A stretch of DNA of 17,560 nt from Discostella pseudostelligera. Its lineage: Eukaryota; Bacillariophyta; Thalassiosirophyceae; Thalassiosirales; Thalassiosiraceae. Below the pieces are notes generated by a model, which saw nothing but the letters and a program-made list of their open reading frames with translations, ran no database searches and was not told the origin of the DNA. The position numbers and the translations under genes are program-made. Positions 6,447-15,529 of the stretch are shown piece after piece. The stretch is from contig JALLBK010000223.1 in NCBI GenBank assembly GCA_036940085.1, positions 1 to 17,560 of the forward strand, given 5' to 3'. Every line of letters starts with the position of its first letter. Position 1 is the stretch's first letter.

Positions 6447-8228
6447 ATGAGTTCCTCTCCTCCCGAGTCATCGTCCTCTTTCGCCTACGCCTCAGATCAA
6501 ATATTTAGGATGCATCCAATACTACGAAATGCCTTCGCATTCGTCCTCTTGTCCATGGCCATTCAATGGATCTCGAATTCAATAGATGTGATTGGTCCAA
6601 TAGACTTGATTGAGAGGTGGATATTGCCTAATATTGTTGTATCCAACTATGACTACTACAATGTTTGTCCTCCGGATAGATATATTGATCCTGCATTTGT
6701 GATCGAAGGCGGAGTTGATAGAAGCAATGGTGATGATTATACTAATAATTATAGCAATGGAGGATCTTTGTATTCCAACAAGTTCGATCCAAGAACCAAG
6801 GTCGTGAGACAATCATACTTTCCGCATTGTGCATTGCAACGATGGGTTGAGCATGGGGAGGAAAATAATATTATTGCGCGAGGAGGAAGAGGTGTAGGCT
6901 TCAAGTTCAAGTCATGCCTAGAGGGAGAAGAATATGTCACTGTGCTACGATCGCCTTCTTCACATATTTACCACCGTCATAATTATGATAGCAGTGAGGA
7001 GCTACACGAGAGTCGAATACCCAAAATTCTTCACATCGCTTCACCAACCAATTGTCTTCCCATTTCCGTAGCGCGGTCATTATCGCGCATCGTGGAGTCA
7101 CCACCACTGAATCATAACAATCATCATCATCGAAAGCAGCATTCCATGGAATCTCAACAACTTGCCATCTACATCCACTCTCACCAGTCCATGCACAACT
7201 ACCTACTTACCAAAGAATTTCCAACATTTCCCGAAGTGAAGGAGGGTATACTATGTGGTATGGGAAAAATTGAAGCTGCATCCCGCTTGGCCGTCATGGA
7301 ACTGCTCGGCAGAGAACAAATAGACAATACGGAGGAGGAGGAGGAGGAATCAAGTAGTCTACGACGACTTCAGCAGAGCATCATTGATGAAATTGCATTC
7401 GGAGTTCTAAGAGATATATGGCGATATCTAATCTTATGGGAATATGGTGGAATTGCAATGGATGTTTCGACTTTGCTTGCCATACTGGAGGAGGGCGATG
7501 ACAATGCCAACAACAACATCAATGTCGCCAACTCGACCTCATCTACAACAACAGCTATTTCAGAAAACTGTGATGCGAGGCTACATAGACTAATGCAGCA
7601 ATGGTGGACCAATGAAACATCGGGCGATGCATTGATTTACTTTCTAAGCAATTACTTTGACGATGAACAATCTAGTACCCCGCGGGAACGTGTACCCCTC
7701 ACGAACATTCTGGGTGCTACACTTCATCATCCGTTCATATACACAGCGGCCAAGTCAGCACTACGATATGCCATTTGGGACGAGGAGAAATCAATCACCA
7801 GTACAGGTCGAACCACTCAAATCCCACCCATCAAGGATGGTCTCCTGTATGTTAACAGTGATTGGGAGAAAGTTAAGACAGGAGACATTGTGAATGTCTT
7901 GGGATACGGTATGAGAAGAAATCACTCCATCCATCTATTAAATGGGAATGATGTATTGCCTCTATCCCTAACTTCTCCGAATAGAACACCATGGAGATCC
8001 ATTTTCGCGGCGTTTGCAACACCAACAACGAGTGGGAGCGGGGATGAGGATAGAAGAGGGAACATTTCCAACGATGCCAACATGCCGTCTGAGGCAAAAA
8101 TCATGGAGGTGATGCAACGTGTTGCATCTGAACAAACCTACATGTCCACCACGAGTTTGTTTTCGTGCATGAAGTATCGGTTGGACATGCAAATGCAAAG
8201 AGATGACAATTCTAAGGTACAAAGATGA
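6447..8228 (+). CDS. GT32-like type II membrane glycosyltransferase
   Basis: This is a single-exon frame of 593 aa. A short N-terminus precedes one membrane segment (about 25-43), giving a type II Golgi-style topology. The catalytic-like region opens with IPKILHIASP (191-200), matching the IPKIIHQ opening of Och1/GT32 enzymes. It continues with DIWRYLILWEYGGIAMD (323-339), the DxxR...Y.GGI.D core, and closes with TNILGATLHHPF (419-430), like the family's late HPF segment. GT32 enzymes transfer sugars from nucleotide-sugars to glycans in the secretory pathway. The usual DXD triad after GGIY is degenerate here: it reads M-D339-V-S341, so the second Asp is missing. Asn/His/Glu-rich insertions (about 222-236, 294-304, 350-372) are probably disordered loops. 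A second Met (22) is an alternative start. Family assignment is fairly sure. Substrate and activity are unknown. Confidence 0.65.
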   Translation: MSSSPPESSSSFAYASDQIFRMHPILRNAFAFVLLSMAIQWISNSIDVIGPIDLIERWILPNIVVSNYDYYNVCPPDRYIDPAFVIEGGVDRSNGDDYTNNYSNGGSLYSNKFDPRTKVVRQSYFPHCALQRWVEHGEENNIIARGGRGVGFKFKSCLEGEEYVTVLRSPSSHIYHRHNYDSSEELHESRIPKILHIASPTNCLPISVARSLSRIVESPPLNHNNHHHRKQHSMESQQLAIYIHSHQSMHNYLLTKEFPTFPEVKEGILCGMGKIEAASRLAVMELLGREQIDNTEEEEEESSSLRRLQQSIIDEIAFGVLRDIWRYLILWEYGGIAMDVSTLLAILEEGDDNANNNINVANSTSSTTTAISENCDARLHRLMQQWWTNETSGDALIYFLSNYFDDEQSSTPRERVPLTNILGATLHHPFIYTAAKSALRYAIWDEEKSITSTGRTTQIPPIKDGLLYVNSDWEKVKTGDIVNVLGYGMRRNHSIHLLNGNDVLPLSLTSPNRTPWRSIFAAFATPTTSGSGDEDRRGNISNDANMPSEAKIMEVMQRVASEQTYMSTTSLFSCMKYRLDMQMQRDDNSKVQR

Positions 8229-8257
8229 TACAGCCATGATGTGTAGTTGGGCTGTAT
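8228..8257. repeat. Stem-loop at the glycosyltransferase stop codon
   Basis: ATACAGCC (8228-8235) and GGCTGTAT (8250-8257) are exact inverse complements with a 14-nt loop. The left arm begins on the last base of the TGA stop. It lies in the 136-bp gap between two convergent genes and may mark 3'-end structure, or be chance. Confidence 0.35.
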
Positions 8258-8364
8258 ACGGAGGAGGAATCGATCAGTTATTAAATTCGAGACTTGTCCA
8301 TCTTTTCACAAACCACCACCCTCCTGTCAACCGATCCTTCTCCAACGGCTACAAGTGAAACTAT

Positions 8365-9645
8365 CTACTTGGTCAATATCATCTCGCCCAACTTGTAACT
8401 CCGTCCCACAACCTTCGCCCGTGCCATATCTCCACTTTCCGAATCTGGAACAAATACAGTATCACGAACACTTTCATCTTTCCCACCGGGACGGATCATG
8501 GATCGGAAGGTTTCATTCAATTCTCGTACTTTAATGGATGGCAACTCTTCATCAGGGTGTTGTTTGTTCCATTCCGCTTTGAGATCCTTAATGTTAAAAT
8601 AGACTGGATGCAACACCTCACTACTTCCTCCACCATCCACGGCCACATTGGAATTATTCGAAGGGACAGTCAATCCATCAACATAAAACAATGGCACACG
8701 TCCACGTTCTCTATACCGCACTCCATCGTCAATTCGTAATGCAGCATTTAATGCATTCGTATCTGGTATAATTTGATAATATGTCGAGAATGTTTTCCCA
8801 CGACCATTGAGTGCCAAGCTCTTGGTAGATTTGATACTGAGTTGCAATGCATAATCGAGGGGGATGGATACTATTTGAGCCCGGCCCCATGATTCGGGTA
8901 CATCATCCGTGGTACTACTATCAGCATCAGTATCCTCACCAGTAATTGTGGTGGCGGCGATGGTAGTAGTAATAGTGGAAGGAGCCTCTTCTTTTGCCTT
9001 GGCAGCCACCTCCTTAGCCTTTTCAAATGCCTTTTTGGCATCTTCCAATACATATTCGGCACCCTTGTAAGATAGAAAGAAGTATCCAATACCGGAGGCA
9101 GAGTCTTTATCGTAGGTGTGGAAGGGGGTGCCATTCCCATCGACAATGGCGTAGGTGGGTATGATGTGAAGACGGGATGCGGTGGTAAGTAGTGGGAGGA
9201 TGGGTGGTGGTTTGTTGGTGGAAGTAGTAGCAGCACTGGAAGGCAGGGGACATGCAGCTGTAAGAAGGAGAGAGGATGCTGATTGGAGAAGAATGTTTCT
9301 CCTTGGGATGGAATAATCAACTAATTCACTGGAAGAAGATGATAGGGTAGTTGACATCGGTGGCGTTGGCGAAGAAGTTTGTGCTGCCGCTAATGTTGTC
9401 GTAGTCGACGACGATGACAGCAAGAGGGATGGGACGCGCACCCCCTGTCGAAGAGTGCCACAACTACTGCTACTTCCTTCACTACGCGACAACGACAACG
9501 TCCTCGTCACAATAGGTGGTTGATGAAATGCCATTATTGCCGTGTGCTTGTCCATTATTACCATGACAACGACGACGACGACAAGTTGAAGTCGGAGCCA
9601 TGCTGGCGACGACGAAAAGAGAGGGATGGATGCTGCTGCTCGCAT
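8365..9645 (-). CDS. TIC22: Tic22-family plastid protein import component
   Basis: This is an unspliced frame of 426 aa. The Tic22-like fold starts near 160 (LHIIPTYAIVDGNGTPFHTY). It continues through GIGYFFLSYKGAEYVLEDAKKAFEKA (186-210), AQIVSIPLDYALQLS (256-270), YYQIIPDTNALNAAL (289-303), RVPLFYVDGLTV (316-327) and HPVYFNIKDLKAEWN (346-360), matching the family's repeated strand-helix pattern. Tic22 is a chaperone-like factor between the outer and inner plastid translocons. The N-terminal 150 residues are layered: a hydrophobic signal-like segment (about 17-31), then MAF at 38-40, resembling the AF cleavage motif of diatom bipartite presequences, then a Ser/Thr-rich stretch. A twin-Arg segment (RR 115-116, hydrophobic to about 132, Ala-Ala near 138) resembles a thylakoid-lumen Tat signal. 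A low-complexity insertion (about 212-248) splits the domain. Start choice is moderately sure. Confidence 0.78.
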   Translation of the reverse strand: MRAAASIPLFSSSPAWLRLQLVVVVVVMVIMDKHTAIMAFHQPPIVTRTLSLSRSEGSSSSCGTLRQGVRVPSLLLSSSSTTTTLAAAQTSSPTPPMSTTLSSSSSELVDYSIPRRNILLQSASSLLLTAACPLPSSAATTSTNKPPPILPLLTTASRLHIIPTYAIVDGNGTPFHTYDKDSASGIGYFFLSYKGAEYVLEDAKKAFEKAKEVAAKAKEEAPSTITTTIAATTITGEDTDADSSTTDDVPESWGRAQIVSIPLDYALQLSIKSTKSLALNGRGKTFSTYYQIIPDTNALNAALRIDDGVRYRERGRVPLFYVDGLTVPSNNSNVAVDGGGSSEVLHPVYFNIKDLKAEWNKQHPDEELPSIKVRELNETFRSMIRPGGKDESVRDTVFVPDSESGDMARAKVVGRSYKLGEMILTK

Positions 9646-9807
9646 CTCTGCCGCGTTCTATGCAGGCTGTGGTCTAGTTTTCTAATGTCAAATATAATGC
9701 AGCACCGGCTATGAAGATATTATTAAGGTACTCCTACTACCATGCATCGAATTGCCGATGATTGGTGCTTGATGCTGATGCGACGTCAACGTTGTCGATG
9801 CGATGGT
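9646..9807. other. 5' region of TIC22
   Basis: This short non-coding spacer lies between the TIC22 start and the promoter array. It contains a pyrimidine-rich TACTCCTACTACCATG stretch (9730-9745). No gene is seen. Confidence 0.35.
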
Positions 9808-9878
9808 GGCGGGAAGCTCAATAGTTTTGGCGGGAAGCAAAGAAGATATTGGCGGGAAGAGGAGTGTTTTAGCGGGAG
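9808..9878. promoter_or_regulatory. Phased array of four GGCGGGAA boxes in a divergent promoter
   Basis: GGCGGGAA lies at 9808-9815, 9829-9836 and 9851-9858, with a variant AGCGGGAG at 9871-9878. Spacings are 21, 22 and 20 bp. This is the same element as in the SEC22 promoter, in the opposite orientation. It sits 163 bp upstream of TIC22 (-) and about 450 bp upstream of the PX gene (+). Confidence 0.6.
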
Positions 9879-10324
9879 ACAGTCTTCCATTCCATCGAAC
9901 TCAACACAACGCGAACAACAAGCCACAAACAGCGGCAGATGTTCTCTTCCCTCCACCTCCACTTCCCGAACTTCTTGAATTCTTGAATTGCATAAAAATA
10001 GATGACGAACCATACGAACTCTCTCCTCCGCCCGCTCCGGCGGAAGCGGAAGAATGGAAGATGATGCTTGCAAGAAGAAGTTCGCAAAACTCCATCGACG
10101 AGGACGAGGGGGCGGGGCGGCGGATTGGTGGCTCGCTCGGTGCATCATCAAATAATGAAAGCACATCATTCTGAATGACGGTGGCAGACGATTGACTGCT
10201 GATGGCAATGACGAATGAACGAGGCGTTTCATCGGGGGAGATTCAAACTTAATATTTCGTCTCTATCTCATCATCACCCGTCACCCATCACCGTCACCTA
10301 TCATAACCAAGACACTCATCACAC
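9879..10324 (+). other. Probable long 5' leader of the PX gene
   Basis: The stretch contains several short ATG frames, for example near 9950, 10003 and 10053, and each closes within tens of codons. A 123-codon frame (9803-10174) has Pro-rich sequence but begins inside the promoter array and matches nothing I know. It could be a leader with upstream ORFs or hide an unrecognised first exon. No splice pair kept the frame into the PX gene convincingly. Confidence 0.3.
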
Positions 10325-11464
10325 ATGATCTACCTCCCCGAAGAGAAATGGTCACCGCGGTACAATTCCGATTTCTACACAATTCGCATGAGCACTTGGC
10401 ATTATATACGATCGGAAGAAGAATTGTTGTTGCTAAACAATAACCTTGCACATGCTGACAATATCGATAATGTTGCTGACGGCATGGCTTCAGTGGCCAA
10501 ATATTCCGGCGAAGGATCATCTGCTGATGCAACCGCGCACATTATTCGAAGAGATGGTCAACAAACGACACAACTTCCGAAGGAGAATGTATTATCAGCT
10601 GCATCAGTAACTGCAGTGTTATCGTCATCATCATCCGCGATGGCAACTAGCACAGATACAACCATTGCGCACGACGAGATTGAGGAGAATCCAAATACAA
10701 AGGACCACTGGTACGATTCCAATGACGACGGCGATGACATTCACATCCACAACAACAGCAACTGTAAGAACGCTCTACATCCTACCATGACGACAATGCC
10801 AACGCAGACCTGCTCCTTCCTCAGGGTATCAAAATCGACAATAACGTCATCGCCAAGATATTGTTTTTGCTGCCATCCTGGCATTGCCGCTGTCAATAAT
10901 AGCACCACCAACAACAACATCAACTGCATCAAGGAGGAGAAGAAGCTGAATAAACAACAAAACAAGAAGAAGGAATCATTTCCAGCAGTATACTACAAAG
11001 TTCAAGTCTTCTTTGGCCGCGGTGGTGATAGTAATTCCATGGAGGGAAGAAAGAGTGTACATGTAGTCTACCGACGATATTCTCATTTTCGTGCATTGTG
11101 CCAAGAGATGGATGCTGCTGTTGGTAGGAGTAGCAGCAGTGGTAGTGGTGGTACCAGTGGCAGAAGCAGAAATGGATCGATATCCGACTTGATGATGAAA
11201 TGTTTGCATCCCAAACAATACCAACCATCATCACCGCTCTTAGTATTCGATTGGTTACAATCTCATTATCAATTGTGCGAATTGGCATCGTCGGAATCAA
11301 AGTCGCTGTCGCCATCAACTACTACAAGTAGTAGCAGTAACGGTGGAAAGAGCAATGCTTATTATCATATCCGGATGATGGGATTGCACTCCTTCTTGCA
11401 TACATTGTTATGCCGACCAGAGTGTGCGAATAATCCGTCGATTGAAAGGTTCTTGGGGTTGTGA
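10325..11464 (+). CDS. PX-domain phosphoinositide-binding protein
   Basis: This is an unspliced frame of 379 aa. Residues 1-215 look disordered, with Ser/Asn/Asp/Lys tracts and a small Cys cluster (CFCCHPG, 180-186). The PX domain fills the C-terminus. YYKVQVFFG (223-231) is the first strand pair. VVYRRYSHFRAL (247-258) is the hallmark Arg-Arg-Tyr-Ser motif, whose second Arg (251) normally contacts the 3-phosphate of PI3P. LHPKQYQPSS (294-303) sits where the Pro-rich loop is expected, and HIRMMGLHSFLHTLL (348-362) supplies the second conserved Arg (350) and last helices. SIERFLGL ends the protein. PX proteins are recruited to endosomal membranes. No BAR, SNARE or kinase domain is attached. 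Ser-rich insertions within the domain (268-288, 322-344) enlarge it. An upstream exon cannot be excluded. Confidence 0.72.
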   Translation: MIYLPEEKWSPRYNSDFYTIRMSTWHYIRSEEELLLLNNNLAHADNIDNVADGMASVAKYSGEGSSADATAHIIRRDGQQTTQLPKENVLSAASVTAVLSSSSSAMATSTDTTIAHDEIEENPNTKDHWYDSNDDGDDIHIHNNSNCKNALHPTMTTMPTQTCSFLRVSKSTITSSPRYCFCCHPGIAAVNNSTTNNNINCIKEEKKLNKQQNKKKESFPAVYYKVQVFFGRGGDSNSMEGRKSVHVVYRRYSHFRALCQEMDAAVGRSSSSGSGGTSGRSRNGSISDLMMKCLHPKQYQPSSPLLVFDWLQSHYQLCELASSESKSLSPSTTTSSSSNGGKSNAYYHIRMMGLHSFLHTLLCRPECANNPSIERFLGL

Positions 11465-11839
11465 TGGAATATGGTAGCACTCGCTCGGGTTGATGTCTCT
11501 GACGATTTGTGTATATACGAAAGCAAGAAGCGTGATACGCATAGCGGCAGCCTTCAGGTACATCGTGGTAGTGGGTGGTGGTTCGAGTGCCGAGGGTAAA
11601 CCAGATGTAGACTCCTAATCATAATATGAACATATAGGTAATGCACTGAAGAATGCAATCTTTTTATGGGCAAGCGACCCTGACTGCCTCCTTTACTCTC
11701 TCAATAATTTGTCCATTGAATTGCACGATGGATGCTGTTGGTGCTCACTGCTCACTAGTATCGTAGGTGCTGGCGGTGTGTAGATGTTGGCCGCCGCAGG
11801 CAGCCGCCCACCCCCCAATGCCACGCGTCACTTGCGATG
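11465..11839. other. Intergenic, no gene recognised
   Basis: This presumably holds the 3' UTR of the PX gene and the distal promoter of the VTT gene. A frame starting at 11767 crosses a strong splice donor and has no family features. I see no repeats or RNA genes. Confidence 0.4.
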
Positions 11840-11847
11840 TTCCCGCC
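11840..11847. promoter_or_regulatory. TTCCCGCC element upstream of the VTT gene
   Basis: A single TTCCCGCC, followed by AAAAG, lies about 455 bp before the VTT ATG and 48 bp before a strong splice donor. It matches the element seen upstream of the other genes. Confidence 0.35.
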
Positions 11848-11894
11848 AAAAGTCAGACAAAGCGGAAGGGAAAAGCTTCCTTCTCATCTACCAG

Positions 11895-12070
11895 GTACGT
11901 GAGAGAAAGAAGAGTGATAGTACTTAATGAAAATAGATTCAACTTGCAACTCAAAACGGTACGCATCTATTTCGACCCTCTGAACCACCCACCTCCGCAA
12001 AAGCAAGCAACAAGAAGCAACAGCAACAAGAAGTGGTTATGGTGGCTTCGCCGTCCTTTGAATTTCGTAG
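11895..12070 (+). other. Candidate 5' UTR intron of the VTT gene
   Basis: CAG|GTACGTGAG at 11892-11900 is a near-perfect 5' splice site. Possible acceptors follow, the best-placed being TTTCGTAG ending at 12070 (176 nt). Joining gives no long open frame, so a spliced untranslated leader is the simplest reading. Acceptor choice is uncertain. Confidence 0.35.
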
Positions 12071-12301
12071 GTACCTACTCTTGGTCTCTGCTACCATATG
12101 CTCTGGATGATTGATGCGGAACCGTTGCATCGATTATCGAATCATCATTATCACCAGCTTCATCAGCAGCGTCAGCGGTGGGCACGACAACACCGATGAA
12201 GTGTCGACCTCACCGCGGTATTATTCCGACTGTGTTTCCCAATAAACTCACAACTATTCGGACCAACGCCACGACTGGGGGGAGGGCGGTGATGCGAACG
12301 A

Positions 12302-13034
12302 ATGCCTTCCCAGTCGCCTACTACGATGCAAACACCAGAACAAACATCACCATTTTCTAGAATGGAGATCTCATCGACATCGTCGCCTACGCAACTGAAT
12401 CGAACAACTGGTTCGCCGCGATCTTTATCATCTACACCAGCCTCCGCCTCCGCCGCCGCAGCAGCAGCAACAAAAACACCGGCAAAGATGGCAATAGCAT
12501 CATCATCGCCAACCAACGAAAACGAGCCAACAATTACAGTCATTAATCCATTCGATACACCCCCCCAGTCCGAGACAGAGATCATTGATGAGGGTAGCGT
12601 TGGCGTCGGCGTCGGTGTCGGTGTCGGCAGCATGAGTTGTGGGCATCCTACCGAATACGAAAATCAACAAACACTACCTTCTGTGCATCTTCAACATTTG
12701 CCTCATTCACCAATCATTGGCGACTCATTGCCCATGTCAAAATTAGCCCGTGGCACAAAAATGGTGGATGATAATAACGACAGTCGACGAACGACCATCA
12801 CCAAAATAATGGGGAGTGCATGGGACCTCGAGGGAGGAGATGATGTTGCACCATCCCAGTATGATGACAATGATTTGGAGAGCAATCCTCACAGCAATGC
12901 CAATCTCGCTTCCGGTACTAGTCATCGTGAAAAATGTTTCGATTGTCTCCTCCGACTAGTCAATCGAATGTGCCATCCTCATGTTCATCCACCCTGCTCT
13001 CGTCGTTACTGGGCACCTTCAACTCATTCATCCC

Positions 13035-13089
<55 letters not shown>

Positions 13090-15276
13090 TCGACACTTAT
13101 CACCACGTCATCGACGAATCCTATGCCGAACACTCATCATCCTCTTCATGATTGTAACCATCACCTTCACCCTACTTGACTTACTAATCTTACATCAATA
13201 CTTGCATCATTGGCTTGACTCGACATTGGCATGGTTGCATGATCATCCTATCTCGGGTGGATTGACATTTATTGGTATTTTCGTTATGGGATGTTTGTGT
13301 TTCTTTCCCGTGGCATTATTGTCACTTGGTGCTGGATATGTCTATATTGAATTGTATGGATTGGGATTAGGAATTTTTGTGGCATTTTTGATATGTTATT
13401 CGGGATGTCTCTTGGGTGCTACAGTCTGCTTTGCACGAAGTCGATATTTGATGAGACAGTTGATTATTCGATATTCGGCCAAGTATCCTATTGTCAGAGC
13501 AGTTGATCGGGCATTTGAAACGAAGGGGTTTCGATTATTGTTGTTGTTGAGGCTTAGTCCGGCCATGCCTATGAATGCATTGGTGAGTAGAACAATCAAT
13601 TGGAAACAATAATTTTTCATACTGGGTGTAGGAGCGAAGTGGAGGAGCGGATGATTCTGCTGCTACCATTAGGTGTATGGACGGCTCACGCTTTTTGCAT
13701 CATCACACTCCATTCAAAGAATTATATCGGAGGAATTACAGCCATTAGCTTCTCGAGCTACTGGTGGGCTACTTGGTGAGTGAATCACAGCGACGACAAT
13801 ACGATTCGATCCTCATATCATGTAAGCATATATTCTCACATCATGTGGAATTTATTGATTGTTGCATTTAGTGTCGGTACGGCCCCAGGACTACTTTGGA
13901 CAATCTTCGTGGGTGCAACTTTCGGCACTGTCGACGCTCGTGGTGTGGATGGGAACAAAGAGTTTGATCAGGATAGTGTACGCAAGGGTGTGGTACTAGG
14001 TCTTGGAATTGGCCTCGGTGTCATGGCACTCATCGGGACGGCAATCTATGCACGGATGGAACTGAAGAAAATCGTTCTTGCTGAACAAATGGAAAGGGTC
14101 ATCGAAGAGCAAGAGCTTTTCATGAATGCTGAAATCGAAGTCGGTCAAGAGGACGGAGAAGATGATGATCGTGGCTCAGTATCAATTGTCGATTCAGAAA
14201 ATCCACAGACTGGTGACTGGGGTCATGTCTCATTCGATAGTATCGAACATAGCCGAGATGGGCTGCCTAAGAATCGTCGTCGCGCATCTTCGCATTCCAG
14301 TTTGAACACCCTAGAACGCCATCATCGGGGAATAACGCAACCCACCTGGACGCCGGAGGCTGTTGACGCGGAGCTACCAATCTTACCCAAAGTGATCCTT
14401 CGATGTTTAGCTCGCCCGAGTGATGAAATCAATACCACAGGGCACGAGAGAGGGGAGGAAACGAACCCTGCTTCTGTCTGGCCAGATGATTCTACTCCAA
14501 AAAATAGACAACGATCAGCGTCGGCTTCAGCATCGCCCTGGCATCGTCGAAGGCATGCCTCTGACGCAGCCAAAGTGAATGTGGATGCATTGCGCAATGT
14601 CGGGGCGAACATCCTTGCTCCGACTTCTAGAAGACACTCTGACGGAATCACCGATGGTACCTTGACGGTTACACCTGAGACTACCTTGCGAGCCGACGCT
14701 ACTTGTTCAGATAATGCTAACGAAATCATGCCTAGTCTTGCCAACATTTATGAAACGAGAGCATTGTCGGACGACCAAATCTCTGAAGAGGCTGATGGTT
14801 ATGAATGCCATACTGTGACTTCCCCTCATGTCATGAATGAAGCAGTTCGTCGACGATGTAACACCGACCCCACCGACCAAAGAAACTACGAAAGACAGGA
14901 TCTTGGGGCCACGACAAACGGAGCGAGTTCCACACATTCTCAGCGCAAAAAGCGATGGCAGCAAGTATCACATGTTCAGACTACCCCTCCGAGGCAGAAG
15001 CAGCAGGACATGGAATCTAGGTATTCCTTTGGATCTCTTCACACCGGTCATATAATGCTCAATAATGACGAGGAGTGTTCCTCCCCTAGACCACGATGCA
15101 ACTCACTGAACACACACCTTCCACAAGGAATGCCCCGTCACCAATTTTCGAGCCCGCTGCCATTTGAGTTGTCGCCCGCAGGAAATCACGTTGGATTGGA
15201 TATTTCTGGCAGCGCTGATGATGACGACGACGACTCTTTGGATACACCACGCGAGTGGTTTTGGATATGGTCATGA
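12302..15276 (+). CDS. VTT-domain (TVP38/TMEM64/DedA-like) membrane protein, three exons
   Basis: Exons are 12302-13582, 13720-13775 and 13872-15276, and the product is 913 aa. Intron 13583-13719 (137 nt, phase 0) and intron 13776-13871 (96 nt, phase 2) restore a continuous VTT core. That core has CFFPVALLSLGAGYVY (about 333-348), FRLLLLLRLSPAMPMNAL (410-427), then across the splice sites NYIGGITAISFSSYWWAT (428-445) and CVGTAPGLLWTIFVGA. Hydrophobic segments lie at about 273-297, 319-345, 350-378, 442-465 and 489-511. VTT proteins sit in ER/Golgi membranes, and relatives VMP1 and TMEM41B are lipid scramblases. The N-terminal 240 residues are low-complexity, with a GV repeat (100-109) and 18 consecutive Gln (245-262). 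The 400-residue C-tail is disordered and rich in basic-Ser motifs. An in-frame TGA at 12290 supports the start. Domain and splicing are well supported. The transported lipid is unknown. Confidence 0.82.
13034..13087 (+). repeat. (CAA)18 microsatellite encoding poly-Gln
   Basis: Eighteen uninterrupted CAA codons lie in the first exon of the VTT gene, just before its first membrane segment. A pure codon run points to recent replication slippage, so length variation between strains is likely. Confidence 0.9.
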
Positions 15277-15529
15277 AAATAGAAATCAAATGAGCGTCAT
15301 GTCCGATGAAGTCCTAACATGTACATTAGTTGTTTAAATTGTTCTCGTTTCCAATTATCTGCGTTGACTTCTTCAAGCACTGTGAATGTATCGCTTCGCA
15401 ACTTTCTTGAGCCTTAAAATAGCAATGTAGCTGTAGATACAAGGTCGTCGCTGTGCTATACAAATCATGAGTATTGAAACCACACAGAGGCGCACATCCA
15501 ACGTGCAACATGCATTCATGAGTCTACGC
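15277..15529. other. Convergent 3' intergenic region with decayed repeat
   Basis: These 253 bp separate the stops of two convergent genes. Positions 15488-15519 resemble the last codons of the minus-strand gene: the 13-bp AGGCGCACATCCA is exact at 15488-15500 and 15545-15557, with looser similarity beyond. In one minus-strand frame this copy reads ECMLHVGCAPLCG, compared with EYCTVYAGCAPVFG in the gene. It looks like a small local duplication, now outside the called frame. Confidence 0.45.

Noticed and set aside
9803..10174. 123-codon Pro-rich plus-strand frame
   Set aside because: Its start lies inside the phased GGCGGGAA array, no splice pair joins it to the PX gene in frame, and nothing in it is recognisable. 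Kept only as a possible leader.
11581..11600. tRNA-like GTTCGAGT T-loop
   Set aside because: The flanking bases do not form the required T stem, and no acceptor or anticodon arms are found.
11767..12114. 115-codon plus-strand frame
   Set aside because: It reads through a near-perfect splice donor at 11895 and shows no domain. Better explained as promoter plus leader.
13780..13871. Separate gene starting near 13780 and running to 15276
   Set aside because: The apparent start is a GTG inside an intron. Splicing 13775 to 13872 joins the frame to the VTT core in correct phase.
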